Positions 42,549-51,723 of a stretch of DNA of 64,000 nt are shown piece after piece (position 1 is the stretch's first letter; each line of letters opens with the position of its first letter). The notes beneath the pieces were generated by a model. It worked only from the letters and a program-made list of their open reading frames with translations, did not search any database and was not told the origin of the DNA. The position numbers and the translations under genes are program-made. The stretch lies in assembly GCF_900172315.1 (NCBI RefSeq), contig NZ_FWFV01000003.1, forward strand, positions 124,001-188,000, in the 5' to 3' direction. The DNA is from Palleronia marisminoris. GTDB lineage: Bacteria; Pseudomonadota; Alphaproteobacteria; Rhodobacterales; Rhodobacteraceae.

Positions 42549-44273
42549 ATGGCGAAAGACCACGACATGGAATCGGTGACGGCTGGCGGAGCGATCTTCA
42601 CCAAGCTCAAGGCGCTTGGCGTCGACTATGTCTTCGCCAATTCGGGCACCGATTTTCCTCCGGTCATCGAGGGCCTCATCGAAGCCACGCATCGCGGGAT
42701 GGATCTGCCGACGGCCGTGACCGTCCCGCACGAGATGGCCGCGGTCAGCATGGCGCACGGTCACTACCAGATCTCGGGCCGCATCCAGTCGGTCATGCTG
42801 CACACGAATGTCGGCCTGTCGAACGGGGCCACCGGCGCGATCAACGCGTGGTGCGACCAGATCCCGATGATGCTCATGTCGGGGCGCACCCCGGTGACGG
42901 AGAGGGACCGCTTCGGCGCCCGGACCGTCCCGATCGGCTGGGGGCAGGAGATGTTCGACCAGACGGCGCTGGTGCGCGAAACGACCAAGTGGGACTACGA
43001 ACTGCGCTTCCCCGAGCAGATCTCGGAGCTGTTCGACCGCGGGTGGGCGATCGCCAATTCGACGCCGAAGGGCCCGATCTACCTGAGCCTGCCGCGCGAG
43101 GTCCTTTGCGAGCAGACGCCCTCGGCCCGCCTGAACGCGCCATCCTGCATGGCACCCGTCGTCGCCGCGCCCGATCCGGCCTCGCTGGAGCGCGCCGCGG
43201 CACTTCTGGCAGGTGCGAAGAGCCCGTTGATCATCAGCCAGCGCGGTGCCGGCAGCGCGGAGGCGTTCCGGGTCCTGGCCAACCTGGTGCAGGATTGGGG
43301 CCTGCCGCTGTCCCACTACTGGGCCAACCAGATCTCCATACCGCTCTCGCACCCCATGCAGATCGGCGCCGCGCCCGAGGCGCTTCTGGCCGAGGCCGAC
43401 GTCGTGCTGGTGATCAACAGCCTGGCGCCGTGGTGGCCCGACAAGGTGACGCTGCGCGAGGACGTCACGGTCATCCAGATGGGGCCGGATCCGCTTTTCG
43501 CGCGGACGCCGGTGCGCAACTTCCGAGCCGATGTGACTCTGGTGGGCGAGACAGGACCGAGCATCCTTGCCCTCGCCCGCGCCATGGCGGACCAGCGCCG
43601 CGATGAAAGCACGATCGCAGCCCGGCGCGAGCGGATCTCGGCGCTCGCGGCACGGAACCGCGAGGGTGTCATTGAGGCGGCCGAGAGCGGCAATCGCGGC
43701 CCGATGACGAAGGACTGGGTCAGCTTGTGCCTCGGCCGAGCCATCAAGGGGCGCAAAGCCAGCGTCTTCCACGAACTGGGCTGTCCGCTGATGCCGCTCG
43801 ATCTGGATCAGCATCTCGGCTACTTTCAGGAGCCGCACTCGGGCGGCCTCGGCTGGGCCTTCCCGGCCGCTCTCGGGGCGCAGCTGGCCGACCGCGAGCG
43901 CCTGGTCTTCGCCACCATGGGCGACGGCAGCTACATGTTCGCCAACCCGACCGTGTGCCACCAGGTGGCAGAGGCGATGGAGCTGCCGGTGATCGTGCTG
44001 GTCCTCAACAACGAGGAATGGGGCGCCGTTCGCCATTCCGTCGAAGGCCTCTATTCCGAGGGCTACGCGGCCAAGTCGAACGAGGTCCCGATGACCTCGC
44101 TCAAGCCCAGCCCCGACTTCGCACGCACCGCCGAGGCCAGCCGCGCCTATACCGAAACCGTGGTGCAGGGATCCGACCTGCCCGCCGCCCTCGAGCGCGC
44201 GATCCGCGTGGCGACCGAGGAGAGACGCCAGGTCCTGCTGAACATCGCGATCGAGCCGGCCGGGGCGCTGTGA
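42549..44273 (+). CDS. ThDP-dependent enzyme, acetolactate synthase/benzoylformate decarboxylase-like
   Basis: Thiamine-diphosphate enzyme of 574 residues with the usual three domains: PYR (AVTVPHEMAAVSMAHGHYQ, holding the activating Glu), a central domain with PLIISQRGAGSAEAF, and PP (MGDGSYMFANPTVCHQ to VLVLNNEEWGAVRHS, the GDG-NN Mg-binding motif). Such proteins decarboxylate or ligate 2-oxo acids. Next to a TRAP transporter and IclR, decarboxylation of an imported 2-oxo acid is the likely role; the exact substrate cannot be read. ATG 42549 follows GAAGGCGA. It heads the operon with the dctQMP-like genes. Confidence 0.85.
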   Translation: MAKDHDMESVTAGGAIFTKLKALGVDYVFANSGTDFPPVIEGLIEATHRGMDLPTAVTVPHEMAAVSMAHGHYQISGRIQSVMLHTNVGLSNGATGAINAWCDQIPMMLMSGRTPVTERDRFGARTVPIGWGQEMFDQTALVRETTKWDYELRFPEQISELFDRGWAIANSTPKGPIYLSLPREVLCEQTPSARLNAPSCMAPVVAAPDPASLERAAALLAGAKSPLIISQRGAGSAEAFRVLANLVQDWGLPLSHYWANQISIPLSHPMQIGAAPEALLAEADVVLVINSLAPWWPDKVTLREDVTVIQMGPDPLFARTPVRNFRADVTLVGETGPSILALARAMADQRRDESTIAARRERISALAARNREGVIEAAESGNRGPMTKDWVSLCLGRAIKGRKASVFHELGCPLMPLDLDQHLGYFQEPHSGGLGWAFPAALGAQLADRERLVFATMGDGSYMFANPTVCHQVAEAMELPVIVLVLNNEEWGAVRHSVEGLYSEGYAAKSNEVPMTSLKPSPDFARTAEASRAYTETVVQGSDLPAALERAIRVATEERRQVLLNIAIEPAGAL

Positions 44274-44394
44274 GTCCGTGGGCGAACGACCCATAGCCGT
44301 CTGGCAATAGCTGGACGACCGGTTTGAAGCGGCGCGGGTGCAGGGCTCTCGCTAGAAGCACGCGGCACCGCTTGCACAAGGGAGGACGTATTCG

Positions 44395-44892
44395 ATGACA
44401 AGCCGGCTGACCGCCATGTCCCGCGCGACCGAACGGGCCACGCTGGCCCTCAGCGTCCTGGGGGGTGTGTGCCTGATCGGCGTCGTCGCGGTCGTGACGG
44501 CCGGTGTCGTCATGCGCTATGCCTTCGACGCCCCGATGCTCGGCGTGAACGAGATCGTCGAGTTGAGCGCGGTGGCCCTCGTCATGTCCGCCCTGCCCTA
44601 CTGCACACAGCGCAACGGCCATGTGGCGGTCGACGTGTTCGACACCATGCTCGGCCGTTACGGACGGTTCATCGGAGACCTGCTGTCGCGCGGCATTGCC
44701 ATCGCGATCCTGACGATCCTGTGCCGCCGCGCCATCCTCAAGGCGCTCGACGCGGCCGAGTGGGGCGACGCCACCAACATGCTGCAATGGCCGCTTTGGC
44801 CCTATTACGCCGTTCTCGCGGCGGGCGTGGCGCTGACCGCCGTGGTCTTCGCCGTGCAGGTGGTGCTTCTTGTCGCGCGGGGGCCGCGCTGA
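44395..44892 (+). CDS. TRAP transporter small permease (second system)
   Basis: Membrane protein of 165 residues with four helices. GVVMRYAFDAPMLGVNEIVE is the DctQ signature. GGGAGGA precedes ATG 44395, and the stop shares a base with the large permease start. It lies 121 bases after the ThDP enzyme, with no terminator seen between them, so it is probably one transcript. Confidence 0.9.
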   Translation: MTSRLTAMSRATERATLALSVLGGVCLIGVVAVVTAGVVMRYAFDAPMLGVNEIVELSAVALVMSALPYCTQRNGHVAVDVFDTMLGRYGRFIGDLLSRGIAIAILTILCRRAILKALDAAEWGDATNMLQWPLWPYYAVLAAGVALTAVVFAVQVVLLVARGPR

Positions 44893-46199
44893 TGACGCCC
44901 GTGGTGATCGGCCTGATCGGCATCGGCTGCCTGTTCGTCCTTCTGATCCTGCGCACGCCCGTCGCCTTCGCCATGCTGGCCGTCGGTTTCTTCGGGTACT
45001 GGGGGATCGAGGGGTGGCGCAGCGCCGGCGGCGTCCTGCTGACCGAGACTTACTCGGCCGTCGGGAACTACAACCTCATCATCGTTCCGATGTTCGTCCT
45101 TCTGGGCAACATCGCCGGGGTCGCGGGCTTCTCGCGCGGGCTTTATGACGCCGCCTTCGCTTGGGTCGGGCGGCTGAAAGGCGGGCTCGCATCAGCCTCG
45201 GTGATCGGGTGCGCGATCTTCGCCGCCGTTTCGGGCTCGTCCGTGGCCACCGCGGTCACGCTCGGCCGTGTCGCCCTGCCCGAGATGAAGCGCCTGGGCT
45301 ATGCCCAGAGCCTCTCCACCGGGTCGATCGCAGCGGGGGGCACGCTCGGCTTCCTGATCCCGCCGTCGACCGGCTTCGTCCTCTACGCGATCCTGACCGA
45401 GGAATCGATCGGCCGGCTCTTCATGGCAGGCATCCTGCCGGGGATCCTGATGACCCTTCTGTTCATGGGCGCCATCTGGATCTTCTGCACGCTCAACCCC
45501 GAGGCCGGTCCTCCGGGCGAAAAGCTGCCCCGGTCCGAGCGCAAGCGCATCTATGGCGATGCCTTCCCCCTGATCGCGATCATCGTGATCTCGATCGGCG
45601 GCATCTACACGGGCATCTTCACGCCGGTCGAGGCGTCGGGCATCGGTGCGGCGCTGGTCATCCTCGTGGCGATCGCCCGCCGCCGCCTCAGTTTCGCCGA
45701 CTTCCGCGAAGCGGTCCTCGAGACGCTGTCCACCTCGGCGATGCTCTACACCATCGTGATCGGCGCCAACGTCCTGAACCCGTTCTTCGCGGTGACGCGG
45801 ATCCCCGCGGCGCTCGGCGAGGGGCTGGGCGCGCTGGGGTTCGGCGCCTACGGCACGCTGCTCGTGATCATCCTGGCCTATATCGTGCTGGGCATGTTCA
45901 TGGACGGGCTGTCGATGCTCGTGATCACCATTCCCATCGTCTACCCGGTGATCCTGTCGCTCGGCTTCGACCCGATCTGGTTCGGCGTCGTCGCGGTGAT
46001 CGTCATCGAAATGGGGATGATCACGCCGCCCGTGGGGCTGAACGTCTTCGTGGTCCGAGGGGTCGCCGGCGACGACGTGCCCCTGACCACCGTGTTCCGC
46101 GGCGTGTTCCCCTTCCTGCTTGCGATGATCCTGGGGCTTCTCCTGATCATCGTATTCCCCGGGATCGCTACCTTCCTGCCGAACACCATGTTCGGCTGA
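44892..46199 (+). CDS. TRAP transporter large permease (second system)
   Basis: DctM-type subunit of 435 residues. FAAVSGSSVATAVTLGRVAL, AAGGTLGFLIPPSTGFVLYA and MITPPVGLNVFVVRG are family signatures. It forms the Na+-driven uptake path with the small permease upstream and the binding protein downstream. ATG 44892. Confidence 0.93.
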   Translation: MTPVVIGLIGIGCLFVLLILRTPVAFAMLAVGFFGYWGIEGWRSAGGVLLTETYSAVGNYNLIIVPMFVLLGNIAGVAGFSRGLYDAAFAWVGRLKGGLASASVIGCAIFAAVSGSSVATAVTLGRVALPEMKRLGYAQSLSTGSIAAGGTLGFLIPPSTGFVLYAILTEESIGRLFMAGILPGILMTLLFMGAIWIFCTLNPEAGPPGEKLPRSERKRIYGDAFPLIAIIVISIGGIYTGIFTPVEASGIGAALVILVAIARRRLSFADFREAVLETLSTSAMLYTIVIGANVLNPFFAVTRIPAALGEGLGALGFGAYGTLLVIILAYIVLGMFMDGLSMLVITIPIVYPVILSLGFDPIWFGVVAVIVIEMGMITPPVGLNVFVVRGVAGDDVPLTTVFRGVFPFLLAMILGLLLIIVFPGIATFLPNTMFG

Positions 46200-46237
46200 G
46201 CGGTCCTTCCACATCCACCAATCGGAGGAGATTTCGG

Positions 46238-47233
46238 ATGTTCACGACCACACTCAAAGGCGCTGCCGCCCTGGCGGTTCTCGCAACGCCGGCCCTTGCG
46301 CAGGAGCTCAAGCTCGCCGAGTTCCACCCGCCCACCCACTTCGTCGTGGAAGAGGTCTACGACCCCATGGACGCGGCGCTGGCCGAGGCCACGAACAACG
46401 AGCTGGGCCTCCAGCTCTACATGGGCGGCGAGCTGGGCGCCGGACCGGCCGAGCAGTACAACCGCGTCGTCGAGGGCGTGGCCGACATCAGCTTCGGCCT
46501 GCCGGGCTATACCGCGTCGAACTTCCCCAAGACCCTGCTGACCGAGCTGCCCGGCGTCATCGACCCCGATACCGGGACCGAGGCGATCATCGAGAATATC
46601 GACATGCTCTCGGACGAGTATCGCCGCGTGCAGCTTCTGTCGCTGTGGAACAACGAGCCAGCCTACCTCCTGACCGCCGACACGCCGATCCGCTCGCTCG
46701 AGGACATGAGCGGCCTGTCGATCCGCGTGCCCTCGCGCAACGCCGGGCTGGTGATCGAGGCATGGGGCGCGACCCCTGTGTCGATGCCCGCGCCCGAGAT
46801 CTACAACGCCATGCAGACCGGCGTGATCGACGGCGCGATGATCGACCCCTCTGCGCTGGACGGGTTCAAGCTGAACGAGGTGACGAACTGCATCACCCGC
46901 GGCATGGACACGACGATCTCGTCGTTCTTCCTCATCATGAACCGCGACAGCTTCGACAACCTGTCCGACGAGAAGCAGCAGGCGCTGCTCGAGGCAGGCG
47001 AGCAGGCCGCCCGCGACGGCCGCGAGGCCTGGGCCGCAGCCGGTGACACCGCGATGGAGACCTTTCGGAGCACCGAGGGCAAAGAGATCATCGAGCTGTC
47101 GGACGAAGCCGCGCAGGCTTTCGACGACGCGTCGGCCACGGTGGTCGATCAGGTCATCTCGGAAGCCGAAGCGCAGGGCCTGAACGCCGCCGAGTTCGTC
47201 GACGCGCTCGAGAGCTCCACCAACGGCTCCTGA
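46238..47233 (+). CDS. TRAP transporter substrate-binding protein (second system)
   Basis: DctP-type receptor of 331 residues. Signal peptide MFTTTLKGAAALAVLATPALA, mature start QELKLAEFHPP. MSGLSIRVPSRNAGLVIEAW contains the conserved substrate Arg, and IYNAMQTGVIDGAMID the following helix. CGGAGGAG (46223-46230) precedes ATG 46238. It shares the permease set and the ThDP enzyme, so it likely binds a 2-oxo or hydroxy acid. Note the gene order Q-M-P, unlike P-Q-M in the first system. Confidence 0.92.
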   Translation: MFTTTLKGAAALAVLATPALAQELKLAEFHPPTHFVVEEVYDPMDAALAEATNNELGLQLYMGGELGAGPAEQYNRVVEGVADISFGLPGYTASNFPKTLLTELPGVIDPDTGTEAIIENIDMLSDEYRRVQLLSLWNNEPAYLLTADTPIRSLEDMSGLSIRVPSRNAGLVIEAWGATPVSMPAPEIYNAMQTGVIDGAMIDPSALDGFKLNEVTNCITRGMDTTISSFFLIMNRDSFDNLSDEKQQALLEAGEQAARDGREAWAAAGDTAMETFRSTEGKEIIELSDEAAQAFDDASATVVDQVISEAEAQGLNAAEFVDALESSTNGS

Positions 47234-47617
47234 TCAACCCGCAGGCCGCACCCTTCCGTCTCGGACCATGCGTTCGCAGAGGTGGCGGGTGCGGTCGGCA
47301 CGTTCTGCCGGGACGGCCCGCACTCTGCCTCCCGAAGACTGGCCCGTTTCCAGCTACGGGGCGTCTGCCGCCGCAACCGATCCGGGGCACGCCTTGATCC
47401 TCTATGCGTGACTTGCTTCCCGGAACTGCCCTCAAGATCAGGAAGTTGCTTCGTTCAGGGCTGACCCGTACCGATGGCGGGAGCCGGCTCGCCTCGATTG
47501 TTTCCAGAAGACCCACGCTAACCACCCATTTGAACAACATTCCGCATTTGGGCAATTGCGCGGCACGGCGCTCTCGATAGACGGTTTCATGCATCGTCAA
47601 CGAGATTTCGGGCCGCA
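47234..47617. other. 384-base region without a gene, boundary to the polysaccharide locus
   Basis: No credible coding frame. An inverted pair CCGCACCC (47246-47253) and GGGTGCGG (47287-47294) with a 33-base loop could end the TRAP transcript. The stretch 47515-47560 is less GC-rich and could contain the promoter of gtrA. No insertion sequence or direct repeat is visible. Confidence 0.4.
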
Positions 47618-47998
47618 ATGACGAACGGAGCATACCAGTCACCAAGGGTCACAGGCCGCTTCCTGCGCTTCCTCGGGGTGGGCGTGGCGAATACCTGCTT
47701 CGGCTATACCGTCTTCTGCGCTGGCCTTCTGTCCGGATTACCGCCGAGCTACGCGCTCGCGCTGCAATTCGGCGTGGGCATTCCGTTCAACTACCTGCTC
47801 CATGGACGCTACGTTTTCGGCGTGGGAGGCATCTCACGCCTGCCGCTTTACGCATTTGCCTATCTCGCGCTCTATTCGGTCAACCTGGTTGTTCTTGAAA
47901 GGCTGGACGACCTGTTATCCCCCGCCGTCGCCCAGGCGATCCTGATCCTGCCCATGGCGGGCCTGTCCTTCGTCGTCCTGTCCCGTCTCTTGCGTTAG
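47618..47998 (+). CDS. GtrA-like polyprenyl-phosphate-sugar flippase
   Basis: Membrane protein of 126 residues with four helices; FLRFLGVGVANTCFGYTVF and GIPFNYLLHGRYVFG (FNFxxxxxFVF-like) are the GtrA family motifs. GtrA proteins move lipid-linked sugars across the cytoplasmic membrane and work with GtrB-like GT2 enzymes; such a GT2 occurs at 55176. It precedes the GT39-like enzyme by nine bases and opens the surface-polysaccharide locus. Confidence 0.85.
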   Translation: MTNGAYQSPRVTGRFLRFLGVGVANTCFGYTVFCAGLLSGLPPSYALALQFGVGIPFNYLLHGRYVFGVGGISRLPLYAFAYLALYSVNLVVLERLDDLLSPAVAQAILILPMAGLSFVVLSRLLR

Positions 47999-48007
47999 GA
48001 AGCCCCG

Positions 48008-49588
48008 ATGGCCGCTACCGATGCCGCCCCCTCCCAAAGCCGCGGAAGTATCGCCACTCTTCCGTGGGACGCTGCCTTGCTCGTCCTTTTGTTCGCGGGA
48101 TTGGCCGCCCGCGTCCTGAGTTATGAGCTGAGGCTGGACGAACAGCTCTACATCCCGCCAGCGGCGCTTCTCGCCGAACAGGCGCTCTACGCGGATTTCT
48201 TCTACAATCACCCGCCACTCTCGGCCATTTACTTCAGGTTGATCCACCTGCTGACCGGAGCCGAGGATCTCGTTCGGTCCGCGCGGTTCGGCGTCGTCCT
48301 GGCGTGGGCCGCAACGCTGGCCCTTGTATGGGGCGCGAGCTTTTCCCTGTCGCGCTCGCGGCTCGTCGCGCTGTTTTGCGTGCTTGCGCTCGAGGTCAAC
48401 GTCTATTTGCTGACCGTGGTCGGCATGACGGCCACGAACAATTTCCTGCAGATCGGCCCGATCTATGCCGGGCTCGCGCTCTTCGCCCACGGAGCCATGT
48501 CACCGTCGAGAAGAGCGCTCTGGACATTCCTCTCCGGCGTCTCGCTGTCCCTGGCGATCGGCGTGAAGCTGAGTGCCGTCTACTATGTGCCCCCATTGGC
48601 CATGGCGACGCTGTTCGTTCCGTGGGATCTTCCGTTCCGCCAGAGACTGCTGTCCATGACGCTGCCCATGGCACTTGGCGGATTGGTCGGGGCCGTGCCG
48701 CTCGCTGCGTTCCTCGTGGCAGACCCGGACCGCTTTCTCGGCCATATCGTCGGATATCACCTCGGCCCGCACGTGGCCTATTGGGACGTGACCCGCCACG
48801 CCCAGGATGTCGTCGCCTTCGGCTTAGGGGAGAAGCTGCGCCTTGCCTTCGATGTCTGGTTTCAGGGCACGAACCTCTTGATTCTCGCTGCGGTTTTCGC
48901 CTTCCTTGGACTGGGGATGGCCGCGGACCGTCGCGTACCGTGGGACCTGTGGTCTGCGTTGGGGCTCGCCATTCTCTTCGCAGCGGGGCTCAGCTTCCTG
49001 CCGACCCCGTCCTTTCCGCAGTATTTCGTTCCCCCGCTCGCCGGGTTGGTCTTGATGCCCGCGCTTCTGTGGAGAGCAGTCGACGACGCCCGCCGGGTGG
49101 CCGCCATACCCATCCTGATCGCACTGGCAGGGCTGATGGTCGTCGTGGGATCACCCAGGCTCCTGGAATCGAGCGCAACACTCGCCCTCGGAGGCCCCAC
49201 GACAGCCGACCGCGTCGAAGCGGCCGCGGATCAGCTTCGGGCCGCGCTGCCGGGCGAGCCATCCGGACCGGTCGCGACGCTTGCGCCGGTCTACGTGCTC
49301 GAAGCGGAACTGCCGGTCTATCCCGAATTCGCGACAGGCCAGTTCGCCTACCGGGTAGCACCCATGGCCCCGCCCGAGACGATGTCGCACTACGTCACGA
49401 CCGGCCCAGGGCAGGTCGGACAACTCTTCGACGCGAACCCGCCCGCGGCACTGCTGACGGGCTTCTCCGACGCGCTCGAAGCGCCGATGATCGCATGGGC
49501 GCGGGCCAACGGCTATGCCCCGGTTCCGGCCGTCTCGTTCCAGGACCGATACGGCACTGCCGTCCTTTGGCTGCCAGAACCGCAGTAG
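48008..49588 (+). CDS. Membrane glycosyltransferase, GT39/ArnT-like
   Basis: Polytopic protein of 526 residues with about eleven hydrophobic segments and a soluble C-terminal domain. LRLDEQLYIPPAALLAEQAL and FFYNHPPLSAIYF match the first periplasmic loop of GT-C glycosyltransferases (catalytic Asp-Glu), which use polyprenyl-phosphate sugars. It follows GtrA closely, so it probably attaches the flipped sugar to a polysaccharide or lipid on the periplasmic side. Acceptor unknown. A hairpin and T-run follow the stop. Confidence 0.75.
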   Translation: MAATDAAPSQSRGSIATLPWDAALLVLLFAGLAARVLSYELRLDEQLYIPPAALLAEQALYADFFYNHPPLSAIYFRLIHLLTGAEDLVRSARFGVVLAWAATLALVWGASFSLSRSRLVALFCVLALEVNVYLLTVVGMTATNNFLQIGPIYAGLALFAHGAMSPSRRALWTFLSGVSLSLAIGVKLSAVYYVPPLAMATLFVPWDLPFRQRLLSMTLPMALGGLVGAVPLAAFLVADPDRFLGHIVGYHLGPHVAYWDVTRHAQDVVAFGLGEKLRLAFDVWFQGTNLLILAAVFAFLGLGMAADRRVPWDLWSALGLAILFAAGLSFLPTPSFPQYFVPPLAGLVLMPALLWRAVDDARRVAAIPILIALAGLMVVVGSPRLLESSATLALGGPTTADRVEAAADQLRAALPGEPSGPVATLAPVYVLEAELPVYPEFATGQFAYRVAPMAPPETMSHYVTTGPGQVGQLFDANPPAALLTGFSDALEAPMIAWARANGYAPVPAVSFQDRYGTAVLWLPEPQ

Positions 49589-49626
49589 AACCAGTTCGGG
49601 CGATCTCTCATTGCGAACGGGCAAGA

Positions 49627-49661
49627 CCCTGCGGCGGACCGTTTCCGCCGCGGGGCTTTTT
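49627..49661 (+). terminator. Rho-independent terminator after the GT39-like gene
   Basis: CCCTGCGGCGGA (49627-49638) pairs with TCCGCCGCGGGG (49644-49655), with one wobble pair, loop CCGTT, then CTTTTT at 49656-49661. This is the best intrinsic terminator in the window, and it separates gtrA-GT39 from the CDP-sugar operon. Confidence 0.85.
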
Positions 49662-49839
49662 CACTTGCGGCAATTCGTATCTCAATCGGAACCAGCCCCT
49701 CGACTTTTGCTCTTGGCTACATCTTTTGGCGGACCGAAAGCCCCGCAAGAACAATTCCCACGTCTCTATCCAGCCGCCAAGGTGCCATCACGGACGCGCA
49801 GTTCTCGCGCCGTGGCCGGATAAACCGGGGAGGCCCGAC

Positions 49840-50649
49840 ATGAAGATCATTCTGCTCGCCGGCGGTCTTGGATCGCGACTGGCTGAAGAAACGACACGCA
49901 TTCCAAAGCCAATGGTCGAGGTCGGCGGAAAACCGATCATCGTCCACGTTATGGATATCTACAATCAATTCGGATATTCCGATTTCATCGTCGCAGCCGG
50001 ATACAAGTCGATCCTGCTCAAGCAGTATTTCAGCAATTTCCATCTGGTCATCAACGACATCACCGTTTCGCCGGCGCTGGGAAGCTGTGCATTGACGCCG
50101 CTGATGACGCGGGACTGGCGCATATCGGTGGTGGATACCGGGGCCAAGACCATGACCGGCGGCCGGCTGAAGCGCCTGCGCGACTGGATCGGCGACGAGA
50201 CCTTCATGGTCACCTACTCGGACGGTGTCGGCAATATCGACATCGACGCCCTGCTGGCCTTCCACCGCAGCCACGGCAAGCTGGCGACCGTGACCGCGGT
50301 CCAACCCCCTGCCCGCTTCGGCAACCTGGAGCTTGCCGAGGACGGCGCGCGCGTCAGCGAGTTCACCGAGAAGGTGCAGAAGCACGAAACCTGGATCAAT
50401 GGCGGCTTCTTCGTCTTCGAACCCGGCGTGCTCGACTACATCCCCGGCGACGAGGAGCCGCTGGAGCAGGCGCCGCTGACGGATATCGCCCGCGATGGCG
50501 AGTTGATGGCGTTCAAGCATTACGGCTTCTGGCACCCGATGGATACGATCCGCGACCGCCAGTACCTCGACGGATTGTGCGAGGACGGAATCCCGCCGTG
50601 GACCGCCGTAGCCAGACCGCGCTCCGAAGCGCTCGAGCCGGCGGAGTAG
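49840..50649 (+). CDS. rfbF: Glucose-1-phosphate cytidylyltransferase
   Basis: Makes CDP-glucose from CTP and glucose-1-phosphate, first step of CDP-deoxysugar synthesis. It has 269 residues. The nucleotide-binding motif is LLAGGLGSRLAEETTRIPKP, and MVTYSDGVGNIDI carries the metal-binding Asp; WINGGFFVFEPGVLDYI is typical of RfbF. GGGGAGG precedes ATG 49840 by eight bases. The gene is followed by rfbG three bases later. Confidence 0.94.
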   Translation: MKIILLAGGLGSRLAEETTRIPKPMVEVGGKPIIVHVMDIYNQFGYSDFIVAAGYKSILLKQYFSNFHLVINDITVSPALGSCALTPLMTRDWRISVVDTGAKTMTGGRLKRLRDWIGDETFMVTYSDGVGNIDIDALLAFHRSHGKLATVTAVQPPARFGNLELAEDGARVSEFTEKVQKHETWINGGFFVFEPGVLDYIPGDEEPLEQAPLTDIARDGELMAFKHYGFWHPMDTIRDRQYLDGLCEDGIPPWTAVARPRSEALEPAE

Positions 50650-50652
50650 GCG

Positions 50653-51723
50653 ATGGACCTCTCACGGCTCGACGGCTGCCGCGTGCTTCTCACCGGGCAC
50701 ACGGGTTTCAAGGGTGGCTGGATGGCGCATTGGCTGACACGGCTTGGCGCGTCGGTCACTGGCCTTGCCCTTCCGGCGGAGGATCCGCGGGGCGTCTGGC
50801 ATGCAGCCCGCCTGTCCGAACTGGTCGACAACCGCGTGGCCGACATCCGCGATGCCGGCGCGGTCGCAACGGCCCTGGACGGAATCGATGCGGACCTCGT
50901 CATCCACATGGCAGCACAGTCGCTCGTCCGCCCCTCTTACGAGGAACCGGTCGAGACCTTCGCGACCAACGTGATGGGCACCGCACATGTTCTGGAGGCG
51001 GCGCGCCGAATGTCATCGCTTCGCGCCGTGATCGTGGTGACGTCGGACAAGTGCTACGACAACCGCGAATGGCTCTGGGGCTACCGCGAGAACGACCCAA
51101 TGGGGGGCAAAGACCCCTACAGTGCCTCGAAGGGCTGCACCGAGCTTCTGGCCGCATCGTGGAGGCACTCGTTCTTCTCCGACCCCGCGGGTCCGCAGTT
51201 GGCCACGGTGCGGGCGGGAAACGTCGTCGGCGGCGGCGACTGGTCGCGCGACCGGCTGGTCCCCGATTTCGTCCGCGCCACGCTCGCGGCCGAGCCGATC
51301 CGCATCCGCAGTCCGCAGAGCGTCCGCCCCTGGCAGCACGTGCTGGAACCGCTGGCAGGATACCTGGCGCTCGCCCACCGGATGCTCGGCCCCGAGGCGG
51401 CCCTGCTGGCCGAAGGATGGAATTTCGGCCCCGACCCGCGCGGCGTGGCGGATGTCGAAACGGTCTGCACCCGGCTTGCCGCGTGCTGGCCCGGCGACGC
51501 CGCCCGTGTCGTGAATGAACGTCGGAACGACGACCCGCCAGAGGCGAACCTGCTGAGGCTCGACAGCACGAAGGCCGAAACGCGGCTCGGGTGGCGTCCG
51601 CGACTGACGCTGGATGCGACCCTCTCGATGACTGCCGATTGGTACATTGCGCAGTCCAGCGGCGCCGACATGCGAACGATCGGCGAAGAACAAATACAGT
51701 TTTACAGGGGAATGGCGGCATGA
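50653..51723 (+). CDS. rfbG: CDP-glucose 4,6-dehydratase
   Basis: SDR-fold enzyme of 356 residues converting CDP-glucose to CDP-4-keto-6-deoxyglucose. VLLTGHTGFKGGWMAHWLT is the characteristic NAD motif of RfbG, and DPYSASKGCTELL carries the Tyr-x-x-x-Lys pair. AGNVVGGGDWSRDRLVPDF and SVRPWQHVLEPLAGYL are further RfbG blocks. It overlaps the next gene by ATGA. Confidence 0.95.
   Translation: MDLSRLDGCRVLLTGHTGFKGGWMAHWLTRLGASVTGLALPAEDPRGVWHAARLSELVDNRVADIRDAGAVATALDGIDADLVIHMAAQSLVRPSYEEPVETFATNVMGTAHVLEAARRMSSLRAVIVVTSDKCYDNREWLWGYRENDPMGGKDPYSASKGCTELLAASWRHSFFSDPAGPQLATVRAGNVVGGGDWSRDRLVPDFVRATLAAEPIRIRSPQSVRPWQHVLEPLAGYLALAHRMLGPEAALLAEGWNFGPDPRGVADVETVCTRLAACWPGDAARVVNERRNDDPPEANLLRLDSTKAETRLGWRPRLTLDATLSMTADWYIAQSSGADMRTIGEEQIQFYRGMAA

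Noticed and set aside
47154-47645. Minus-strand frame across the boundary of the TRAP and polysaccharide loci
   Set aside because: Overlaps the end of the DctP-type gene and the start of gtrA; product lacks any coherent fold pattern.
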